Assembly: GCA_018399435.1 (NCBI GenBank)
Contig: JAGYOJ010000084.1
Location: forward strand, 1 to 6,884
Reading direction: 5' to 3'
Length of the DNA: 6,884 nucleotides
DNA from: Actinomycetota bacterium
Lineage (GTDB): Bacteria > Actinomycetota > Humimicrobiia > Humimicrobiales > Humimicrobiaceae
Positions 1-5,554 of this stretch are shown piece after piece. Below the pieces are notes generated by a model. That model worked only from the letters and a program-made list of their open reading frames with translations. It did no database searches and had not been told where the DNA came from. Position 1 is the stretch's first letter. Each line of letters opens with the position of its first letter. The position numbers were made by a program, and so were the translations under genes.

Positions 1-1
1 A

Positions 2-670
2 AAATATAAGTATTTTGACTTAATTGTAGGCTTATTTGTAGCCGTGCTATTAATTTCAAATATTGCATCTACAAAAATTGTGCAGATATGGAAATTTACT
101 TTTGACGGAGGCACAATTTTGTTTCCCCTTTCATATATTTTTGGGGATATATTAACAGAAGTTTATGGATATAGGGAAAGCAGGAGAGTTATATGGATTG
201 GCTTTTTTTGTGCCCTTCTTATGTCCTTAACCCTAGGAATTATTGGAGCTATAAAACCAGCAGAAGGTTGGGAGCTACAAGCATCCTATATGGCAATTCT
301 TGGCCAAACTCCCAGAATTGTTACTGCTTCACTTATCGCTTATTTTATGGGGGAGTTTTCTAACTCTTTTATCATGGCTAAAATGAAAATATTAACTAAA
401 GGAAAATTTCTTTTTACAAGGACTATTGGCTCTACAATTGTAGGGCAGGGTATTGATACTATAATATTTGTTTTGATAGCATTTGCCGGATTGTATTCTA
501 TCCCATTAGTAATTTCTATCATAATTTCTAATTACATATTCAAAGTAGGGCTTGAAATTGTGTTTACTCCCGCGACATATAAAATAGTTGATTCGCTAAA
601 AAAAGCAGAAAATATAGACTATTATGATTATAGGACAAATTTCAATCCATTTTTATTCTGGAAAAAATAA
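2..670 (+). CDS. yhhQ: Queuosine precursor transporter, YhhQ/VUT family (5' end cut by window)
   Basis: Integral membrane protein of the YhhQ family (COG1738, DUF165), which imports precursors of the tRNA base queuosine (preQ0, preQ1 or queuine) across the cytoplasmic membrane. The frame is open from base 2 with no stop. A GTG at 44 falls inside the first membrane helix (K-Y-F-D-L-I-V-G-L-F-V-A precedes it), so the true start lies just outside the window; probably only a few residues are missing, since 222 residues are visible and the family is about 220-235 long. Family signatures are clear: SNIASTK early, SYIFGDILTEVYGY, then GEFSNSFIMAKMK and RTIGSTIVGQGIDT. About six hydrophobic segments are visible. 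The stop TAA abuts the stop of the convergent gene. Which precursor is carried cannot be told from the sequence; family assignment is secure. Confidence 0.93.
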   Translation, partial: KYKYFDLIVGLFVAVLLISNIASTKIVQIWKFTFDGGTILFPLSYIFGDILTEVYGYRESRRVIWIGFFCALLMSLTLGIIGAIKPAEGWELQASYMAILGQTPRIVTASLIAYFMGEFSNSFIMAKMKILTKGKFLFTRTIGSTIVGQGIDTIIFVLIAFAGLYSIPLVISIIISNYIFKVGLEIVFTPATYKIVDSLKKAENIDYYDYRTNFNPFLFWKK

Positions 671-1561
671 TTATTGCATTTCTTCAGGGTATGGATACCT
701 GTAGTGGCCAACAATTTTATAATCCAGAAGAACATCAACCTCACTTGCTTTTCCTAATTCTTCAGATGTCATAATAACCAGCGGGACACCTTCCTGATTG
801 GTGTTCGGAGAAATAAAGCCTCCAAGATCCTTATGCGGGTTTTCTTCATCAAGCTGAAAATATACTATATCCCCTGGCTGCCATTGAATATTATTATCTG
901 CATGGTTTTTGTCATAACTGGTTTCAAGTTCTAATGCATGTCTTTTAAAGAATGTTTCCTGAAAAAATACATGCCTAAAATCAATATACTTTATAGGTTC
1001 ATCCCTTCCAATTATATCCATTGGATAAGAATCTGAATGGTTTAGCATATCGTCATATATCAGTTCCATTAAATCATAACCACAATCCCTTAATACAATT
1101 GCAATTATATCTGTTGAAACGCCTACATTTTCTGTAGGGTAGCCAGTTTCGGGGTATAGCTCATACTCATATTTTACATTTTCTTCTAATATTTCTAATG
1201 TCCTTAGGACTATATTTTTCTGGTCTTCTGATAAATCATTTTCAATTTCATTTGAATAAGTTGCATCTTCAGTTAAATTTTCATTTGCTATTTCTTCTGG
1301 TACTATATCTTTAGTTCCTGGTACAGGTTCTAAAATCTGAGCTTCATCCGGGATATCTTCTGTACTTTTATTTATTACTAGCTCAGTTAATGGATATTGC
1401 TTATTTGCTTCAAATAGGTCTAAAGGTATTTTTATTATTTCCTCTTTGTAGAAGCTTTTTAATATCCAAAACTGTAGGGCAGCAAATATAATTACTACAA
1501 TTACTAAATATTTATAATTATTAGACTTTTTTGTTTGTACTCTTCTAGTGCTCCTTCTCAT
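671..1561 (-). CDS. Membrane-anchored DUF1287 (YijF-like) protein, putative active site degenerate
   Basis: A 296-residue protein. It has a basic N-terminus (RRSTRRVQTKK), one membrane segment at about residues 18-35, an acidic low-complexity linker at about 65-112, and a DUF1287 domain at about 113-290, presumably outside the cell. Domain marks are GVSTDIIAIVLRDCGYDL (147-164), the YIDFRHV stretch (192-198), WQPGDIVYF (227-235) and the terminal GHYRYP (285-290). The family function is not known; from memory it resembles NlpC/P60-type cysteine peptidase folds. Most members as I recall them have Cys in GVCTD, a His in HIGIVS and HN in LVIHN; here these read GVSTD (Ser149), LGGFIS and LVIMT, so the putative catalytic residues are absent. 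There is no Shine-Dalgarno before the ATG and no alternative start nearby. It is convergent with the transporter and divergent from arsR. Confidence 0.85.
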   Translation of the reverse strand: MRRSTRRVQTKKSNNYKYLVIVVIIFAALQFWILKSFYKEEIIKIPLDLFEANKQYPLTELVINKSTEDIPDEAQILEPVPGTKDIVPEEIANENLTEDATYSNEIENDLSEDQKNIVLRTLEILEENVKYEYELYPETGYPTENVGVSTDIIAIVLRDCGYDLMELIYDDMLNHSDSYPMDIIGRDEPIKYIDFRHVFFQETFFKRHALELETSYDKNHADNNIQWQPGDIVYFQLDEENPHKDLGGFISPNTNQEGVPLVIMTSEELGKASEVDVLLDYKIVGHYRYPYPEEMQ

Positions 1562-1570
1562 AGTATAGCT

Positions 1571-1599
1571 ATTATATTAAATAAATAGATAATTTTAAA
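1571..1599 (-). promoter_or_regulatory. Predicted promoter of the DUF1287 gene, near-leaderless
   Basis: Read on the minus strand, TTTAAA (1599-1594, four of six matches to TTGACA) is followed after 17 bases by a perfect TATAAT (1576-1571). The ATG begins only nine bases past the -10 box, so the predicted transcript would start two to four bases before the start codon. The sequence is very AT-rich, so a chance match is possible. Confidence 0.4.
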
Positions 1600-1740
1600 C
1601 TATATAAATTGATAAAAATTAAACAGTATAGTATAGGGGGAAAATAGGGATTGTATTAGCATTTTTAATGCTTTTCTATATTGTCAATAAAATGCTTAAT
1701 CTTATTTTAGTTAAAAACAGTAGCCCAGCATAAAATCTGA

Positions 1741-1770
1741 TTCTATATGAGCAAAATTTAGAATATAGAA
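1741..1770. repeat. Inverted repeat TTCTATAT-N14-ATATAGAA
   Basis: A perfect 8-base inverted repeat with arms at 1741-1748 and 1763-1770, lying 25 bases upstream of the arsR -35 box in the divergent intergenic region. It could be a regulator site or a weak hairpin. There is no U-tract and the arms are AT-rich, so it is not a convincing terminator. The rest of 1562-1740 shows no gene and no other clear signal. Confidence 0.4.
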
Positions 1771-1794
1771 GGGGTATAATTATTTAATAACTAT

Positions 1795-1830
1795 ATTGAC
1801 ATATTTAAATATACCATTATAATATTCAAT
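1795..1830. promoter_or_regulatory. Candidate ArsR operator overlapping the ars promoter
   Basis: ATTGACATATT (1795-1805) is an inverted copy, with one extra base, of AATATTCAAT (1821-1830). A perfect 12-base palindrome, ATATTTAAATAT (1801-1812), fills most of the promoter spacer. ArsR/SmtB proteins are dimeric winged-helix repressors that usually bind AT-rich imperfect palindromes over the promoter, so either element would fit autorepression. Assignment is by position and symmetry only. Confidence 0.5.
1796..1823 (+). promoter_or_regulatory. Sigma-A-type promoter of the ars operon
   Basis: Perfect TTGACA (1796-1801), a 16-base spacer and perfect TATAAT (1818-1823). Transcription would start at about 1829-1831, only five to seven bases before the arsR ATG at 1836, which has no Shine-Dalgarno. 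The arsR message is therefore predicted to be near-leaderless. Confidence 0.8.
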
Positions 1831-1835
1831 TAATT

Positions 1836-2201
1836 ATGGAAAGTCTAGAAAGCCTAATAAAAACAATAAAAGCATTATCAGATAGCGGAAGGCTTAGAAT
1901 AGTGCTACTTTTAATGGAAAAAGGCAGCCTTTGCGTTTGCGAAATAAAGGAAGTTATAGGGCTGTCCCAGCCCACTATTTCCATACATTTAAAATCCCTA
2001 GAGAATGCAGGGATTATAAAATCAAGCAAGCAGGGCTTGTGGGTTAATTATCATATAAACAAAGAATTAAAAAGCGATATTAAAAAAATAATTGAAATAA
2101 TTAAAAAATCATTAATCTCTGATGTAAAAATAAAAGATGACATAAGCAAAGTTAAAAAAGTTGATAGGAATAAAATTTGCAAGGTTAAAGGGAAAAAATG
2201 A
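1836..2201 (+). CDS. arsR: ArsR-family As(III)-responsive transcriptional repressor
   Basis: A 121-residue winged-helix repressor of the ArsR/SmtB family. It is expected to dimerise on the operator, block the ars promoter and release when As(III) or Sb(III) binds. Residues 12-27 (KALSDSGRLRIVLLLM) are the family N-terminal helix. SLCVCEI (31-37) carries the Cys33-Val-Cys35 metalloid site equivalent to the CVC of the E. coli ArsR ELCVCDLC motif, whose third cysteine is missing here (Ile37). LSQPTISIHLKSLENAGII (43-61) is the recognition helix, followed by the wing GLWVNYHIN. The C-terminus is a long Lys-rich tail with a lone Cys115, a possible third thiolate. The ATG at 1836 is the first plausible start and has no Shine-Dalgarno. 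The stop overlaps the arsC start as ATGA, giving translational coupling. Base composition is more AT-rich than in the transporter genes downstream, largely because of the Lys/Ile codons in the tail. Confidence 0.95.
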   Translation: MESLESLIKTIKALSDSGRLRIVLLLMEKGSLCVCEIKEVIGLSQPTISIHLKSLENAGIIKSSKQGLWVNYHINKELKSDIKKIIEIIKKSLISDVKIKDDISKVKKVDRNKICKVKGKK

Positions 2202-2608
2202 AAAAGATATTAATTTTATGTACGGGCAATTCGTGCAGGAGTCAGATGGCGGAAGGCTTTTTTAGAAAATATAGAAGCAAATGGGATATTAATAGCGCAG
2301 GCATTATGCCCAGCCGGGTAAATCCTTATGCTATCGAGGTTATGAAAGAGCTGGGAATAGACATTTCTTCCCATAGGTCTAAAAGTGTTGATGAATTTCT
2401 AGGACAGGATTTTGATTACATTATTACAGTTTGTGATAATGCTAAAGAAAGCTGCCCAAACTTCCCGGGGAAAACAAAAATGGTCCACTGGAACTTCATT
2501 GACCCAGATAGCATTATAGGGAATAGGGACAAAAGGCTAGAAGCTTTTAGAATGGTTAGAGACCAAATCAATGAAAAAATTAAAGGATTCCTGGACGTGG
2601 AGGTTTAA
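2198..2608 (+). CDS. arsC: Arsenate reductase, thioredoxin-coupled LMW-phosphatase type
   Basis: A 136-residue cytoplasmic enzyme that reduces arsenate to arsenite so that Acr3 can export it. The P-loop CTGNSCR (8-14) gives the CX5R signature of low-molecular-weight tyrosine phosphatases: Cys8 is the nucleophile and Arg14 the oxyanion ligand, followed by Ser15-Gln16. TVCDNAKESCP carries Cys79 and Cys86, matching the Cys82/Cys89 pair of S. aureus ArsC, so the full three-cysteine relay (Cys8, Cys79, Cys86) is present. FIDPDS supplies the conserved DP (102-103), the general-acid region. Length matches the thioredoxin-linked family (about 131-140 residues), not the glutaredoxin type. It overlaps arsR by four bases and precedes the permease by two. 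The thioredoxin-like gene downstream might recycle it, but housekeeping thioredoxin is the usual partner. Confidence 0.96.
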   Translation: MKKILILCTGNSCRSQMAEGFFRKYRSKWDINSAGIMPSRVNPYAIEVMKELGIDISSHRSKSVDEFLGQDFDYIITVCDNAKESCPNFPGKTKMVHWNFIDPDSIIGNRDKRLEAFRMVRDQINEKIKGFLDVEV

Positions 2609-2610
2609 TA

Positions 2611-3654
2611 ATGGAGATATTTATAGAAGCATTAAAAAGTGGGTGGCTAGCCTTATTGGAATATTTATCAGCCCATGTACTGACTTGCCTCGTGCCTGCA
2701 TTTTTTATAGCCGGGGCTATCGCTGTATTTGTTTCCAAGGGGGCAGTGCTAAAATACTTTGGGTCCAAGGCAAAGAAATGGTTATCCTATAGCGTGGCGT
2801 CTGTTTCAGGGGCTGTACTTGCAGTCTGTTCCTGTACCATACTTCCCTTGTTTGCTGGAATTAGGAAGAGGGGCGCAGGCCTGGGGCCGGCAATAGCTTT
2901 CCTTTATTCTGGGCCAGCTATAAATATACTGGCAATAGTATATACAGCCAGGCTTTTAGGATATGACCTGGGCATAGCCAGGGGGATTGGAGCTATAATA
3001 TTTTCGGTGGTTATAGGGCTTTTAATGTCTCTTATTTGGATGAAAGATGAAAGAAGATTCCAGGACAACGGTAATTTTGTAGCAGCTGCCGGGGACAGTG
3101 AACATCCCAAGCCCAAGTACATAGGTATTGTATTCTTCCTTTCGCTTCTGGGGATTTTGGTTTTTGGGGCAGCACAGATGTGGATATATGCAGGTGTTTC
3201 TTTAGCGGTACTTGTAGCCATACTTATAATAGGTTTTAAAAGAGCTGAGATTAAAGACTGGCTAAAGGAGACAGGAAAGCTTGCCTGGCAAATTATTCCC
3301 ATACTTTTGGCCGGAGTTTTTATAGCAGGTGTAATAAAATACTTCTTGCCTCAAAGTGTGGTGGAAACCTGGGTAGGCGGCAATAATTTAAGGTCCAACT
3401 TCCTGGCTTCCATATTTGGGGCATTAATGTATTTTTCTACTCTTACTGAGGTTCCGATTATCAGGGCGCTCATGGATTTGGGCATGGGCAAAGGCCCGGC
3501 ATTAACCTTACTTTTGGCAGGGCCATCTCTTTCCCTTCCCAATATGGTAGTTATAGGAAGAGTAATGGGGGCTAAAAAGACTCTTACTTATGTTTTACTG
3601 GTAATTGTAATGTCAACTTTTACAGGAATGCTTTTTGGGCATTTCTTTGGATAA
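2611..3654 (+). CDS. UPF0718/DUF318 (ArsP-like) permease with CSC motif
   Basis: A 347-residue membrane protein of the YraQ/UPF0718 family (COG0701, PF03773), which includes ArsP, an efflux permease for trivalent organoarsenicals, and metal-efflux relatives. It has two homologous membrane halves separated by a charged loop at about 145-170. The first half carries VCSCTILPLFAGIRKRGAG (72-90), with Cys73-Ser-Cys75 in a membrane segment, then GLGPAIAFLYSGPAINILA. The second half carries FSTLTEVPIIRALMDLGMG (275-293) and LLAGPSLSLPNM. The ribosome binding site GGAGG (2599-2603) lies seven bases before the ATG. The place inside an ars operon, next to a CXXC protein, suggests export of a thiophilic metalloid species through the CSC cysteines. 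True ArsP activity cannot be claimed from sequence, so no symbol is given. Confidence 0.88.
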   Translation: MEIFIEALKSGWLALLEYLSAHVLTCLVPAFFIAGAIAVFVSKGAVLKYFGSKAKKWLSYSVASVSGAVLAVCSCTILPLFAGIRKRGAGLGPAIAFLYSGPAINILAIVYTARLLGYDLGIARGIGAIIFSVVIGLLMSLIWMKDERRFQDNGNFVAAAGDSEHPKPKYIGIVFFLSLLGILVFGAAQMWIYAGVSLAVLVAILIIGFKRAEIKDWLKETGKLAWQIIPILLAGVFIAGVIKYFLPQSVVETWVGGNNLRSNFLASIFGALMYFSTLTEVPIIRALMDLGMGKGPALTLLLAGPSLSLPNMVVIGRVMGAKKTLTYVLLVIVMSTFTGMLFGHFFG

Positions 3655-3663
3655 AAAGATAAA

Positions 3664-3669
3664 AGGAGG
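3664..3669 (+). promoter_or_regulatory. Consensus ribosome binding site AGGAGG of the thioredoxin-like gene
   Basis: A perfect AGGAGG eight bases before the ATG at 3678, the strongest ribosome binding site in the operon. It suggests the small CPKC protein is made at a higher level than the membrane proteins around it. Confidence 0.8.
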
Positions 3670-3677
3670 AGAACTAA

Positions 3678-3908
3678 ATGAAAGTACAAATTTTAGGGAC
3701 TGGCTGTCCCAAGTGTAAAAAAACAGAAAAGAATGCCATGCAGGCATTAACCAATTTAAATATTCAGGCGGAAGTAGAAAAAGTTACGGACGTAAATCAG
3801 ATTATAGATTTGGGGGTTATAACTACCCCTGCCCTTGCAATAGATGGGGAAGTTAAATTTTCTGGAAAAATTCCTACCGTCCAAGAGATAGAAAAAGTTC
3901 TGAAATAA
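3678..3908 (+). CDS. Small thioredoxin-like redox-active disulfide protein
   Basis: A 76-residue protein of the thioredoxin_3 family (PF13192; 'redox-active disulfide protein 2', TIGR00412). GTGCPKCKK (7-15) holds the CPKC active site (Cys10, Cys13), and ITTPALAIDGEV (48-59) holds the cis-proline (Pro51) of the thioredoxin fold. It is a whole minimal domain, shorter than the roughly 105 residues of classic thioredoxin, with no signal peptide, hence cytoplasmic. It lies 23 bases after the CSC permease and 21 bases before acr3. Genes of this family are often next to UPF0718 permeases, so the likely partner is that permease: delivering or reducing a thiol-bound substrate, or keeping its cysteines reduced. 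Recycling ArsC is an alternative. Confidence 0.9.
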   Translation: MKVQILGTGCPKCKKTEKNAMQALTNLNIQAEVEKVTDVNQIIDLGVITTPALAIDGEVKFSGKIPTVQEIEKVLK

Positions 3909-3929
3909 TAACTGTTAGGAGTTTTTGTA

Positions 3930-4979
3930 ATGGAGAAAAAAGCAGGCTTGCCTTTATTTGAGAAATTTTTAACCTTATGGGTTGTGCTATGTATTGCTGC
4001 GGGGGTGGCTATAGGAAAGTTTTTGCCTGTGGTGCCCAATACCCTTAGCCGTTTTGAGTATGCAAATGTTTCAATACCAGTGGCTATACTGATATGGCTA
4101 ATGATTTATCCCATGATGTTAAAGATTGATTTTGCAAGTATTGTAAATGCCACTAAAAAACCTAGAGGCCTTACTGTTACTACCGTGACCAACTGGCTGA
4201 TAAAACCTTTTACCATGTATGCTATTGCCTACTTTTTTTTGCGTATTGTTTTTGGCGAGCTTATTTCAGTTCCATTGGCCAATGAATACCTGGCAGGGGC
4301 TGTGCTTTTGGGGGCTGCTCCCTGTACTGCTATGGTATTTGTGTGGAGCTATCTATGCAAGGGAGACCCTGCCTATACACTGGTGCAGGTAGCTGTAAAT
4401 GACATTATAATTCTTTTTGCCTTCGTGCCTATAGTGGCCTTTCTTCTAGGTTTAACCGATGTCTTTCTGCCATACAATACATTATTTTTATCAGTGGTTT
4501 TATTTGTGGTTATTCCCTTTGCCGCCGGCTATATTTCCCGTGTTTTGATTATAAAAAGTAAGGGCATTAAATACTTTGAAAATGTCTTTCTACAGAAATT
4601 TAAAAATATTACTATAATAGGTTTGCTTTTAACCCTGATAATTATATTCTCTTTTCAGGGTGATATTATATTGTCCAACCCCATACATATTTTACTGATT
4701 GCGGTCCCACTTATCATACAGACCTTCCTAATATTTTCTATAGCCTATGGCTGGGCAAGGGCATGGAAATTGTCCCATGCCGTAGCTGCCCCGGGAGCCA
4801 TGATTGGTGCCAGCAATTTCTTTGAGCTTTCTGTAGCGGTGGCAGTATCTCTTTTTGGCATGCAATCAGGTGCTACGCTGGCTACAGTGGTGGGGGTTTT
4901 AGTAGAGGTTCCGGTAATGCTTGCCCTGGTGGGCATAGCTAACCGGACCAGGCGCTGGTTTCCGATTAAAAAATTATAA
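3930..4979 (+). CDS. acr3: Acr3-family arsenite efflux transporter
   Basis: A 349-residue arsenite exporter of the Acr3 family within the bile/arsenite/riboflavin transporter superfamily; often annotated arsB although unrelated to true ArsB. It has about ten membrane segments. LLGAAPCTAMVFVWSYL carries Cys132, corresponding to the essential TM4 cysteine (Cys129) of Alkaliphilus metalliredigens Acr3. GASNFFELSVAVAVSLFG carries Glu299, corresponding to the essential TM9 glutamate (Glu305). WLMIYPMMLKIDF and TNWLIKPFTMYAIA are further family marks. It extrudes As(OH)3, probably driven by the proton gradient, and completes the arsR-arsC-acr3 pathway. AGGAG (3917-3921) lies eight bases before the ATG. 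No hairpin terminator is visible after the stop, so readthrough into the next cluster is possible. Confidence 0.96.
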   Translation: MEKKAGLPLFEKFLTLWVVLCIAAGVAIGKFLPVVPNTLSRFEYANVSIPVAILIWLMIYPMMLKIDFASIVNATKKPRGLTVTTVTNWLIKPFTMYAIAYFFLRIVFGELISVPLANEYLAGAVLLGAAPCTAMVFVWSYLCKGDPAYTLVQVAVNDIIILFAFVPIVAFLLGLTDVFLPYNTLFLSVVLFVVIPFAAGYISRVLIIKSKGIKYFENVFLQKFKNITIIGLLLTLIIIFSFQGDIILSNPIHILLIAVPLIIQTFLIFSIAYGWARAWKLSHAVAAPGAMIGASNFFELSVAVAVSLFGMQSGATLATVVGVLVEVPVMLALVGIANRTRRWFPIKKL

Positions 4980-4991
4980 ATGATTATGTTA

Positions 4992-5020
4992 TTGACATTT
5001 ATATGTAGTTAACATATAGT
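4992..5020 (+). promoter_or_regulatory. Promoter of the second (permease-cupin-PadR) cluster
   Basis: Perfect TTGACA (4992-4997), a 17-base spacer and TATAGT (5015-5020, five of six). The predicted start is near 5026-5028, leaving a leader of about 27 bases before the GTG at 5054. The promoter starts 12 bases after the acr3 stop, showing the downstream genes have their own control. Confidence 0.75.
5001..5017. promoter_or_regulatory. Candidate PadR operator, ATATGT-N5-ACATAT
   Basis: A perfect 6-base inverted repeat (arms 5001-5006 and 5012-5017) fills the promoter spacer and enters the -10 box, where a bound dimer would block RNA polymerase. PadR-family repressors are known to use ATGT/ACAT-type inverted repeats; the spacing here (five) is shorter than the eight I recall for B. 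subtilis PadR. The PadR gene at the end of this cluster is the natural candidate to bind it. Not proven by sequence. Confidence 0.5.
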
Positions 5021-5053
5021 CTTTAACAGATATTAATAATTAATGATAAAAAC

Positions 5054-5554
5054 GTGAAAAGTATAGTTAGTAATTACCTTACAGCAATAATAATTAATGC
5101 CATATCCCTAGGATGGCTTATATTTTCTGTGGTAAAAAGCAAGGAGAAAACCAAAAAATCCTTAAAAATTGCTTTTAAGACTTTCATTAAGATAATTCCT
5201 TTGGTAGTTATAATTATAGTATTTATTGGTTTTCTGCTGGGATTCATTCCTTCTAATTTCATTTCTAATATTATAGGGGATAAGGCAGGTTTCTGGGGAA
5301 TAATGGTTACTGCAGTCCTAGGGTCTGTTTTGTTTATTCCAGCCCTCATATCATTTCCATTGGCGGCTTCATTATTGGATGGTGGAGCTTCAGTGATGTC
5401 GGTGGCCGCTTTTATTACCACCCTTACCATGGTAGGAATTGTTACACTGCCTCTGGAGCTTAGGGAATTGGGCAAAAAAACGACCATTTTAAGGAATGTG
5501 TTAAGTTTTATATTTGCGGTAGCCATAGCTATTCTTATGGGAGTAATTCTATGA
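5054..5554 (+). CDS. Half-size UPF0718-type permease, subunit A
   Basis: A 166-residue membrane protein, about half the length of a normal UPF0718/DUF318 permease. It has an N-terminal helix (about 8-28), a basic loop (KSKEKTKKSLK) and three to four further helices. GSVLFIPALISFPLAASLLDG runs over 90-110, and LPLELRELGKKTTILR (132-147) is followed by a final helix. Both stretches align with subunit B (FPMAAALIKKGAK; LPQELIEIQFLGIKFTFLR), so the two are paralogues. It has no cysteine and lacks the CSC motif of the full-length permease at 2611. The GTG start has no Shine-Dalgarno and overlaps the end of a four-codon ATG frame (5043-5057); no better start exists, since the frame is closed at 5024-5026. 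The stop overlaps the next start by ATGA. Substrate unknown. Confidence 0.8.
   Translation: MKSIVSNYLTAIIINAISLGWLIFSVVKSKEKTKKSLKIAFKTFIKIIPLVVIIIVFIGFLLGFIPSNFISNIIGDKAGFWGIMVTAVLGSVLFIPALISFPLAASLLDGGASVMSVAAFITTLTMVGIVTLPLELRELGKKTTILRNVLSFIFAVAIAILMGVIL

Noticed and set aside
1658..1676. AGCATT-TTT-AATGCT hairpin followed by TTTC, possible intrinsic terminator.
   Set aside because: The stem is only six AT-rich pairs with a three-base loop and a short U-run, and no plus-strand gene ends just upstream; likely chance in AT-rich DNA.
1775..1780. A second TATAAT as an additional arsR promoter.
   Set aside because: No acceptable -35 box lies 16-18 bases upstream; the TTGACA/TATAAT pair at 1796-1823 is far better.
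1562..1835. Riboswitch or structured RNA in the long intergenic region.
   Set aside because: The arsR and DUF1287 promoters sit right at the start codons, leaving no leader to form a riboswitch, and no conserved aptamer elements are recognisable.
2904..3302. Long minus-strand open frames inside the permease and half-permease genes.
   Set aside because: They mirror strongly supported membrane proteins on the plus strand, have no ribosome binding sites and no recognisable domains.
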